A stretch of DNA of 39,518 nt from an uncultured Prevotellaceae bacterium (GTDB taxonomy: Bacteria > Bacteroidota > Bacteroidia > Bacteroidales > Bacteroidaceae). Location: the NCBI GenBank assembly GCA_902783165.1, contig CACZPU010000023.1, positions 1 to 39,518 of the forward strand. Direction: 5' to 3'. The position numbers were made by a program, and so were the translations under genes. Position 1 is the stretch's first letter, and every line of letters starts with the position of its first letter. The notes under the pieces are model-generated. The model had not been told where the DNA came from and did not search any database. It saw nothing but the letters and a program-made list of their open reading frames with translations. Of the stretch, positions 19,008-26,202 are shown piece after piece.

Positions 19008-20900
19008 ATGAAGAGTAGATTATTCTATTTGATTAAGATTTTCTTGTTCTTGGTATTCACATTGGCTGTTGCAAAACCTGTTTTCATGTTGTGTAATCGA
19101 GCTCATCATGTTTTTACAGGCAATGACATGCTAAGTGTTGTGGGACACGGCCTTCCAGTAGACTTTTCCACAGCAGTCTTCCTTATCATCATCCCGTTCG
19201 TAGTGGTGCTATTATCTGTATGGGCATGGCATTGGAATCCTCTTCGACGCATTCTCAAATTCTATTATGTCATACTGGCTCTTTTGCTGGCCTTTGTGTT
19301 TGTTACTGACACGTCGCTCTTTCGTTTCACGGAGAACAAATTCAACCTGTCGGTTTTCTCCAGTATGGCAGCATTGAAGGAAGCCATTCCCAGCATTTCA
19401 ATTTGGTTTATCCTGCTACGTTTATTGTTTATTGTTATTATAGCAACTGTTCTCTATTTCTTTATGACATGGCTCACGCCTACCCAGAAAGAGCATCGTC
19501 GCAGTATAGGCTTCGTTAGCCATTCGCGTCGTACAGCCTCTTCACGAGGCATATTCACCATTGCGCCAATAAAGAAGATGGGAGAGCGTCTGATAGCAAC
19601 TGTCATACTACTTCTTTTGGTTCCGTTGATGGGTTTTGGCTTGCGCTACAGCTTGCATATACAAGACGGAGAAGGGATGCAAACGGCATTCTCTGAAAAC
19701 ACATTCCTCAACCAATCGGCAGAGAACCCACTTCTCAACATTTTTTCTTTATCTAAGCAACTGGTTCAAACCAATAAAGGTATTACGAAAAGAGCTGTCA
19801 AAAGCAAAAAAGCGATTTCTGGTAAACTTAGCGACTACTACAACACTCTGAGTTTGGACACAGACACCTTGTTGAACACTTCAAGACCAAACATCGTATT
19901 AATCATGGTGAAGGGCATGGGAAGTATTTATACGGCGGCCAACAACAACGGCCATGTAACCCCAAATCTCTCAAAGTTGATGGAAGAGGGACTGTACTTC
20001 ACAAACTGTTATGCAAACCAAGAAGAAGCCAAAGGCGGAATGGCAAGCATTATCTATGGTTGTCCAACGCTAGCAAGCACTTCGGAAGACAATATGATGG
20101 AAGAGCATACGGGCAATTCGATTGCAAGCACTTTGAAGAACTGTGGCTATGAAACCTCATTTGTATATGGTGGTGTGTCAGACACCCTCCACATGAATAA
20201 ATATCTCTCACATAGTGGCTACGGACAAATAATAAGTGGAAAAGACATTGACAAGGATAGAAAGAACGCTTTTTTAAACGACTGGGTAGTGTTTGACAAG
20301 CTCTATGAGATTCTGACAGCAAAGAGGGCTTCTTCCACAAGGCCTACCTTTACCACCATGCTCACACTCAGCAGTCAGAAACCATGGACAGTTCCCATGA
20401 AGAGAAAATTCGAAGACAATATGTACAACGCTTTCTATTTCACAGATATTTGTCTCGGAACATTTGTCAAAAGACTGAAGAAAACCCCAAGTTGGGAGAA
20501 TACACTTGTTGTGATTGTTCCTGACCACAGCAGTGAATACAAAGGCATTGACCATTCCAACAAAATGAGAAACCTCATACCGATGATATGGACAGGAGGC
20601 GCCTTGAAACGAATTATGCACGTTGGCATGGTATGCAACCAAAGCGATTTGGCAGCAACGCTATTTGGACAATTGAATATTTCACACGAGGAATTCCCAT
20701 TCAGTCGCGACATCTTTAGCAAATCGTATAAAAAACAATTTGCCATGAGTTGTTGGACTGACGGTTTTGCCACCTATGATGCTTCGGGCTTCAACGCCTA
20801 TGACACCAAGACGAACCAAGAAATTTCCGGCAAGAATGGTGAAGCCATCAACATTGGCAAGACTGTACTAGAAACTATTGGTAAAGAAACAAAAAGATAA
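19008..20900 (+). CDS. LTA-synthase/sulfatase-family membrane protein, probable pseudoenzyme
   Basis: 630 aa with about five N-terminal transmembrane helices (residues 5-215) and an extracytoplasmic alkaline-phosphatase-superfamily domain (about 290-600) that matches the LtaS/phosphoethanolamine transferase group in overall pattern. The usual catalytic residues look altered. The metal-binding Glu at the end of the first strand is Lys302 (NIVLIMVKGMG), the nucleophile Thr position is Ala341 (YANQEEAKGG), and the conserved His after TLSS is Gln457 (TLSSQKPW). The late PDH motif remains (D506-H507). The family transfers phosphoglycerol or phosphoethanolamine to envelope glycans or lipids; this copy may be inactive or do something else. 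The alignment was made by eye. It is convergent with the minus-strand barrel gene, with 12 nt between them. Confidence 0.85.
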   Translation: MKSRLFYLIKIFLFLVFTLAVAKPVFMLCNRAHHVFTGNDMLSVVGHGLPVDFSTAVFLIIIPFVVVLLSVWAWHWNPLRRILKFYYVILALLLAFVFVTDTSLFRFTENKFNLSVFSSMAALKEAIPSISIWFILLRLLFIVIIATVLYFFMTWLTPTQKEHRRSIGFVSHSRRTASSRGIFTIAPIKKMGERLIATVILLLLVPLMGFGLRYSLHIQDGEGMQTAFSENTFLNQSAENPLLNIFSLSKQLVQTNKGITKRAVKSKKAISGKLSDYYNTLSLDTDTLLNTSRPNIVLIMVKGMGSIYTAANNNGHVTPNLSKLMEEGLYFTNCYANQEEAKGGMASIIYGCPTLASTSEDNMMEEHTGNSIASTLKNCGYETSFVYGGVSDTLHMNKYLSHSGYGQIISGKDIDKDRKNAFLNDWVVFDKLYEILTAKRASSTRPTFTTMLTLSSQKPWTVPMKRKFEDNMYNAFYFTDICLGTFVKRLKKTPSWENTLVVIVPDHSSEYKGIDHSNKMRNLIPMIWTGGALKRIMHVGMVCNQSDLAATLFGQLNISHEEFPFSRDIFSKSYKKQFAMSCWTDGFATYDASGFNAYDTKTNQEISGKNGEAINIGKTVLETIGKETKR

Positions 20901-20904
20901 ACGG

Positions 20905-20937
20905 CATTCAAGTTAGAATTTCCATTTCAACTGAATG
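20905..20937. terminator. Possible bidirectional hairpin between convergent genes
   Basis: CATTC-A-AGTT (20905-20914) pairs with AACT-GAATG (20929-20937), 9 bp with one bulged A and a 14-nt loop. It overlaps the last codons of the minus-strand gene. There is no T-run on either side, so the terminator call is weak. Confidence 0.3.
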
Positions 20938-22976
20938 TCTATGTCTGTCATTGACGAATGGTTGATGAACTGATAGCCAGTCCCTATTGTACTGCGGTCA
21001 AAATAGTTGGTTATTCCCACTTTAGCATTTGTAGTCAGATGGTCTGATATTTCCAAATGCATTATCAGCGAATAACGTATTCCCTCTCCATAATAGGTGG
21101 GAAAAGAGAAATTGTATAGCATTCCTCGCTCATAAGCATATATACGACTGTTGTAGTCGTCTGTGTGGAAATAAGAAACCAAGGCATGGACGTTCCATCG
21201 TTTGCTTGGATAATAAGTAGCGCATTGAGACACCAACCATCCAAGGCGATGCTTGTCTTCAAATGAATAATAGACAGTATTGGCCTGCGATTTGAAACTC
21301 CATCTATCTGTTTCATGCATAATAGAAACCTGTGCTCGGTGCTCTTTCCTATATGCCAAAATGCTCTCTTCATTATCACGCTCGCTCATTTTAAATCTAT
21401 AGCGCACCAAAAAATTCCATTTGTTAGTACTATAGTTGAACGAGAGGAAATTGTCCCACACATGTGAGGCCTGCGAAACTTGATAGCGAGGCCAGGCAAA
21501 ATAAGCATAATCGGTATAAGCTGAGAAAAGTATGCTGCGCTGAGGGCACCATTTCACTCCAAGATACACACCACTTTCGTTTTGTACACGTCCGCCCTCG
21601 CTGAAACTTCTAGCAAAAAGAGAACTGTAATGATAAGAATAGAATCGCTGTAAAACCGTAAATTCCAACTCATCAACAGGTTTGTAAGCGATGGTATTAA
21701 TTGTGGCGAGGGGAATACCATTACTGTTGTTGAACTTTATTGCTGTCTCTCCTTTTACAGACAACCATCCGTTTGTATAGCCATAATTCACAGAGGCATT
21801 TCCAAATGTTTTCCCTTTTGGATATATTTGTCGGTATAACTGTGATGTATCGGGCTTTAATTCCCTGTCAAGACCAGAAAAAGCAGTGGTTGCTCCAACA
21901 TACAATCCATAGCTGGACCAATTCAGGTTCAATCCAGCAAGCCACTGATGAGTATTGTTCTTTTTATCCAACTCCGTCTGTGTGCGATGATAACCCGAAG
22001 TAACGATGGTCGCTGCGTATATGCTGTCTTTACTTAAAGTGGCATCAATGGAACGATAGGACATAAAACTTGTCAACTCCAATTGTTTGGTCAGGTTTCT
22101 TGTAGCAGCAATTCCTTGCAAATAATTGGCAGAGGAACGGGAAGAATGGGCTCTGATTGCATGCCCGCCCCTACCTATGGACTGCAAAACAGTGGATTTC
22201 CCCAATGTGAAATTTGTATTCATAACCAGTCCCAGCCCTGTCGTTACGCGATATCTTCCCAATACAAGTGTTTTCCATTTTCCCATATCTTGTAGTAAGA
22301 GATAAAAAGAATAGAAATCATAGCCCCATTTGTTTTTATTGGCAAAGAATGGTTCTCCTGCATCTTGAGCACCTACTATACCTATTTTCATTTTTTGACC
22401 GTAATGCATGCTGTAGCGAATGTCATGCCGATAAGGATATCCTAGATAACCTTCTTTGTCACCTTTCCTTTCATACATTGGAATGCGCGCTGTGAACAGA
22501 AGGTCGTGAGTGGCATAACGAAACATCTTCGACAGAACAGGAGCCGCAGCCTGCAACTTATCTCCAACATAAAGGAAACACTCTAACAGACGGCGTTCCA
22601 CATAATCAATCTGATGTATCATAGCCAATTCTCCCAGTGACTTCATTTCCCCATATCTATTTAGATACTCCATAATAGCCTCGACCTCGGTACTGGAAAG
22701 AAAAGGAATTTGCTCGAGTTCTTCACGCGTTGCCGTATTGATGTTTATGGGATTTTGTTGCAAGTTACAAAGTATTTCGTAAGCATCTTCCCAATCGGCA
22801 TTTTCGAAATCCTCCATTTCCGCCAATTGTATGAAATACTCTTCCCAACTACGTTTGTCATGGTCTTTTTCCGACCTATTAGTTGGGGTTGACATATCAG
22901 AAGATTGTTTGTTCTGGCATAGTCCAAAGTGACAAACGAATATAAAACCAAACATTAAGGTTATTGTCTTTTTCAT
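20913..22976 (-). CDS. Outer-membrane beta-barrel protein with N-terminal helix-hairpin-helix module
   Basis: Secreted protein of 687 aa. A signal peptide (MKKTITLMFGFIFVCHFGLCQ) is followed by a charged helical segment (about 40-75), then a ComEA-like helix-hairpin-helix module (about 75-140; NPININTATREELEQIPFLS, VEAIMEYLNRYGEMKSLGEL). The remaining 530 residues show the alternating aromatic/polar strands of an outer-membrane barrel and end in Phe (LKWKF*), the usual barrel-assembly signal. I know similar Bacteroidetes proteins annotated only for the helix-hairpin-helix part; the function is not established. It lies 42 nt behind nrdG on the same strand, so it may be read with nrdDG. Binding of DNA or protein at the outer membrane is an inference from the fold alone. 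Confidence 0.85.
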   Translation of the reverse strand: MKKTITLMFGFIFVCHFGLCQNKQSSDMSTPTNRSEKDHDKRSWEEYFIQLAEMEDFENADWEDAYEILCNLQQNPININTATREELEQIPFLSSTEVEAIMEYLNRYGEMKSLGELAMIHQIDYVERRLLECFLYVGDKLQAAAPVLSKMFRYATHDLLFTARIPMYERKGDKEGYLGYPYRHDIRYSMHYGQKMKIGIVGAQDAGEPFFANKNKWGYDFYSFYLLLQDMGKWKTLVLGRYRVTTGLGLVMNTNFTLGKSTVLQSIGRGGHAIRAHSSRSSANYLQGIAATRNLTKQLELTSFMSYRSIDATLSKDSIYAATIVTSGYHRTQTELDKKNNTHQWLAGLNLNWSSYGLYVGATTAFSGLDRELKPDTSQLYRQIYPKGKTFGNASVNYGYTNGWLSVKGETAIKFNNSNGIPLATINTIAYKPVDELEFTVLQRFYSYHYSSLFARSFSEGGRVQNESGVYLGVKWCPQRSILFSAYTDYAYFAWPRYQVSQASHVWDNFLSFNYSTNKWNFLVRYRFKMSERDNEESILAYRKEHRAQVSIMHETDRWSFKSQANTVYYSFEDKHRLGWLVSQCATYYPSKRWNVHALVSYFHTDDYNSRIYAYERGMLYNFSFPTYYGEGIRYSLIMHLEISDHLTTNAKVGITNYFDRSTIGTGYQFINHSSMTDIDIQLKWKF

Positions 22977-23018
22977 AGAAAGTCACAGACTTAAGCAAGG
23001 AACATGTATTCCTCACGG

Positions 23019-23486
23019 TTATTTCTTCCAAAATCTCGCGGTAATATCTTCAAACTGATTGTCCTCAGTTTTACGATATAGTCGCTGGTTGGTTGTAGGA
23101 TTATTAAGCGGTCCGAGATGTCGAATGTAAGGACCTATTTTTATATAATCAAAATCTGTTTTGCATACGAGCGATGGTATGCGAAGCCTTCCACTATACC
23201 ACGCAACCTTGAATTGTGGATGTTCTTCATGGATATACTGTGCCAACACATTCACGCCCTTGGGATCATTGTCTCCTCCCATAAAGGCAATGCAAGTTAT
23301 GTCGGAACCAAACTTATGGGCAAAATCATCGATGGCATCTGTGTCCAATGGCAATCCCACATCTTCCCAAAGGTAATGGCTATGACATCCCGGGCAATGG
23401 CATGGGCAATTAGATATGTTGACGGCCAAGGTCACCTCGTCTGGAATTTCTTGGAATACAATTCCTGTATTTACGTACTTCAGCAC
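23019..23486 (-). CDS. nrdG: Anaerobic ribonucleotide reductase activating protein NrdG
   Basis: Radical-SAM activase that generates the glycyl radical on NrdD; 155 aa from the GTG start at 23486 (MLKYVNTGIVFQEIPDEVTL), the normal family length. The 4Fe-4S motif C-x3-C-x2-C is seen in NCPCHCPGCHSHYLW. Further matches are DITCIAFMGGDNDP, the glycine-rich SAM-binding strand, and FKVAWYSGRLRIP. The frame is open upstream to an ATG at 23573, but that segment is covered by a strong hairpin (23512-23562) and is not NrdG-like, so the shorter start is preferred. It is downstream of nrdD with 95 nt between stop and start. Confidence 0.92.
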   Translation of the reverse strand: MLKYVNTGIVFQEIPDEVTLAVNISNCPCHCPGCHSHYLWEDVGLPLDTDAIDDFAHKFGSDITCIAFMGGDNDPKGVNVLAQYIHEEHPQFKVAWYSGRLRIPSLVCKTDFDYIKIGPYIRHLGPLNNPTTNQRLYRKTEDNQFEDITARFWKK

Positions 23487-23506
23487 CTCTACTAACAATT
23501 GATTAC

Positions 23507-23562
23507 AAAAAATTAGTCTCAGACGATGGATGAACAAGCATTCCACCGTCAGTGAGACTAAT
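23507..23562 (-). terminator. Terminator-like hairpin between nrdD and nrdG
   Basis: On the minus strand ATTAGTCTCA (23553-23562) pairs perfectly with TGAGACTAAT (23512-23521). Inside it GACG/CGTC and TGGA/TCCA pairs extend the stem with small bulges. The 3' arm runs into TTTTTT (23507-23512). The form is that of a partial terminator or a processing barrier that would give more nrdD than nrdG product. Confidence 0.55.
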
Positions 23563-23581
23563 AATATTAACATTTCAGCTG

Positions 23582-25678
23582 TTACTGAGCATGAGCATAG
23601 TAGCGACGGGCTGCCTCCTCCTGACGTGCTTGCGAGAAATTGCTGACACGTTTCAAGTAGCCGATGATGCGTGTCATATAGTCAACGTTCTTGGAATGGC
23701 AACATGGACATTCCTTGAGATAACGTTTATCTATATGCCCACAGTCGTTACAAACTGTATTTGGAATGTTGAACGTAAAATAATTGCAACCTTCCTGTGC
23801 TGCAACTTTCAGCAGATGCAGATATTGCTGCTTGCTGAGATGCTCATCCAAGTTCATGTGAAGAGCAGAGCCTCCTGTAAGATGTTCTATATAAGGTGAG
23901 CCATGCAACTTGAACTTGTCGATAATAGTCAACGAATCGTCTTCTACAACATAGAAATATGAATTATAGCAGTCGCGTGGAACGAAATATCCATCTTCGC
24001 GGTCCCACTTTGCATGCTTCACACCGACATTCTCTGCTGGAATCATTTCGCAATTGAACATGACATCCTTGGTACGATATTTCTTGTTATACTTCTCAAT
24101 AAGACCTAACACGCCCTGTACAAAATGTTTATAGTCATCGTTTGGCGTAATCTTCAGTCCCATGAACTCTGCGGCTTCCACTAAACCGTTGATGCCGATA
24201 GTGAGATACTGACGGCCGATATTGATATAACCAGCATCAAACAATGGCAGCATGCCGTGTTGTTGCAAATCCTTCAAATTTTCATTGTAGGCCAACTGTA
24301 CTTTATGGCAGAGGTCTACCACTTCACCTAAATACTCAAGATAATCAATGTTATGATTGACTGCATACTGAATGCAACGGTTCAAATTGATGGTAAGCAC
24401 ACTCTTGCTACCAGTCGACACGCCACCAGCTCCCAATGTGTAGCTAAAACCATTGTCTGTTATCTCGTTACGTAGACGGCAGCAAGAACTAAGCGAATCT
24501 GCATTATCACTCATATACGTGAAGAAAGAATGTCCCTCGGCGTACATCTCTGCGGTGAAATCGCCCCACTCAGGATCCATTGGCTCACCTTCTTTTGTTG
24601 TAAGCAGAGCCATTGTCTCTACAGGGAAGGTCAACAACGTCTTTGTGCGCTCTTTATTAAACCATTTCATAAATCGCTTCTGCAACCAAGAAAGGCTCTC
24701 CCAGTCAGGCTTAGAGCCGTCGGGGAAATAGAAATCGCCAAAAATGCTTTCAAAATAATAACGATCATAATATGCAATGTTCCAAAAAACTGCCTGATAG
24801 TTGCGCGCTCCAGTGGGCTGATTCAATGTATATACAATCTGTTCAAAACAGTCGGTAATAACTTTGTCAATGGTACGCTTCTTCAAACTAAGGTCGGCCT
24901 GCTCGTTTGCACGCTTGTAATAATCCTGACCATATTCCATTCCAATGAAATAGTTCATATACATCAGGAATTCCGGTGTGGCACATGCTCCCGACAACAT
25001 GCTCGAAACCATAAACACCATATTCGCGAAACCTCCACAGAAACTTTTTAGATTGGTTGGTGCTGTAGAATTGCCACCAATGGAAGCTGTACCACTAATA
25101 AGCCATGGATACATGGTAATAGATGCACAATAATTGGCCAAACTTGTCTCATCGTTCTTATAGATGAAATGGTGAGTAAGTTTGTCGATATATTCATCTG
25201 CCAAATGTTTGCCGTACATTTTTTTTATACGATCGGTTAGCAAGCGTCTATTCAGTCGGATAAAACTAGACTTGGGAAGTTCGCCGATAAGAGTAGCAAT
25301 GTTTTTGTGCTCCACATTGGCATTTGCATCATATTTTGATCCTGTTGCGGCATTCACAGAATCGCAATATTCAGAGAGAAATTGTAGTCTGGCAAGTGTT
25401 TCGCGGTCCTCAGAGTGCTGTTGACGATAAAGCATAAACGACTTTGCTACTTTGTAGAAACCTTCACGCATCAACGCTTCTTCCACCTGATTCTGAATGT
25501 CTTCCACCTTGATATCATCGTGCATATCCAAGTGGCTCAAAATTTTCGAAATGGTTGTCAGATCTGCAGGCTGCTCCACGCTCTCGAATGCCTTCACAAT
25601 GGCATTCATGATTTTGTCTAATGAAAAACGGTCTTTCGAACCGTCGCGCTTAGTAATGGTAAAATTCTTGATTTCCAT
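23582..25678 (-). CDS. nrdD: Anaerobic ribonucleoside-triphosphate reductase (class III)
   Basis: Oxygen-sensitive glycyl-radical enzyme that makes deoxyribonucleotides during anaerobic growth; 698 aa. An ATP-cone regulatory domain occupies about residues 1-95 (FTITKRDGSKDRFSLDKIMN, EALMREGFYKVAKSFMLYRQ). The catalytic barrel follows, then a zinc site of four cysteines (C643-x2-C646 and C657-x2-C660), and the glycyl-radical loop near the C-terminus, RIIGYLKR, with Gly673. The gene is expressed from a promoter at 25795-25825 through a leader of about 110 nt that carries two palindromes. It is followed by its activase nrdG. Confidence 0.97.
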   Translation of the reverse strand: MEIKNFTITKRDGSKDRFSLDKIMNAIVKAFESVEQPADLTTISKILSHLDMHDDIKVEDIQNQVEEALMREGFYKVAKSFMLYRQQHSEDRETLARLQFLSEYCDSVNAATGSKYDANANVEHKNIATLIGELPKSSFIRLNRRLLTDRIKKMYGKHLADEYIDKLTHHFIYKNDETSLANYCASITMYPWLISGTASIGGNSTAPTNLKSFCGGFANMVFMVSSMLSGACATPEFLMYMNYFIGMEYGQDYYKRANEQADLSLKKRTIDKVITDCFEQIVYTLNQPTGARNYQAVFWNIAYYDRYYFESIFGDFYFPDGSKPDWESLSWLQKRFMKWFNKERTKTLLTFPVETMALLTTKEGEPMDPEWGDFTAEMYAEGHSFFTYMSDNADSLSSCCRLRNEITDNGFSYTLGAGGVSTGSKSVLTINLNRCIQYAVNHNIDYLEYLGEVVDLCHKVQLAYNENLKDLQQHGMLPLFDAGYINIGRQYLTIGINGLVEAAEFMGLKITPNDDYKHFVQGVLGLIEKYNKKYRTKDVMFNCEMIPAENVGVKHAKWDREDGYFVPRDCYNSYFYVVEDDSLTIIDKFKLHGSPYIEHLTGGSALHMNLDEHLSKQQYLHLLKVAAQEGCNYFTFNIPNTVCNDCGHIDKRYLKECPCCHSKNVDYMTRIIGYLKRVSNFSQARQEEAARRYYAHAQ

Positions 25679-25717
25679 TGTATATTTTAATGTTTTTAGT
25701 CATTGCTTTCCCTAGGC

Positions 25718-25786
25718 AAAGTTTTCCATTTTGGAAAACTTTTTAGTTTTCATCCTGAAAAAAGTTTCCCGTTTTGGAAAACTTTT
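25718..25786 (-). promoter_or_regulatory. Duplicated palindrome in the nrdD leader
   Basis: The plus strand has the 15-mer TTTTGGAAAACTTTT twice, at 25729-25743 and 25772-25786, 43 bp apart or about four helical turns. Each is half of a dyad: AAAGTTTTCCA-TTT-TGGAAAACTTT (25718-25742, perfect) and AAAAGTTTCC with GGAAAACTTTT (25760-25786, one base missing). In the nrdD transcript both would fold, and the promoter-proximal one is followed by TTTTTT (25758-25763). They could be paired operator sites or a transcription attenuator. They could also be copies of a genome-wide intergenic repeat. Confidence 0.55.
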
Positions 25787-25794
25787 ACCGGCTG

Positions 25795-25825
25795 CAAAGT
25801 TATAAATATTTTCCAATATAAGCAA
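25795..25825 (-). promoter_or_regulatory. Promoter of nrdD
   Basis: On the minus strand TTG (25823-25825), 20 nt, TAACTTTG (25795-25802). The expected start is near 25788, directly at the edge of the duplicated palindrome. Confidence 0.7.
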
Positions 25826-25826
25826 T

Positions 25827-26087
25827 AATTGACCTTATTTTTTTCATAAAAAATATAAATACTCAATGAAACTTGCTATGACAAATGAAGATACTCGAAA
25901 TTGGGAAAACAAATTCCATTTCTTTATTTGACAAGAGACCGCAAAGAGTCATTGAACAACAAAAATACAAAAAAAAGATTTTCAAACGAATACCTACATA
26001 GTAAAAATGCGAGCTGCTGTCATTCAGAGATCTTTGTTTTATGAGAAGAAAAATTCTTCGCAAAGCCTATTTCTCAAAAAGAATGAT
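25827..26087. other. AT-rich spacer between divergent nrdD and S9 peptidase genes
   Basis: With the flanking promoters, about 520 bp separate the two start codons. Beyond the nrdD leader palindromes and the -7 element at 26088 I see nothing: no RNA gene, no strong hairpin and no coding frame with a plausible start. Confidence 0.5.
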
Positions 26088-26095
26088 TATCTTTG
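26088..26095 (+). promoter_or_regulatory. Probable -7 element of the S9 peptidase gene
   Basis: TATCTTTG matches TAnnTTTG. No TTTG is found 19-21 nt upstream. The leader would be about 100 nt, rich in A and C and without clear structure. Confidence 0.45.
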
Positions 26096-26202
26096 CAAAT
26101 AAATCCATAAGAGAAGCAACAAGTTTTAGATATAGATAAAGGCTCCATCTGCCACAAACATTTTCACAACCATAAAACAATCAACATCAATACTAATCAA
26201 CA

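Noticed and set aside
23487-23573. Longer start for nrdG
   Set aside because: The added 29 residues are unlike NrdG and are encoded by the terminator-like hairpin; the shorter form has the family length.
25700-25800. Duplicated palindrome as a CRISPR array
   Set aside because: Only two units, symmetric cores, a spacer of under 30 nt and no cas gene in the window.
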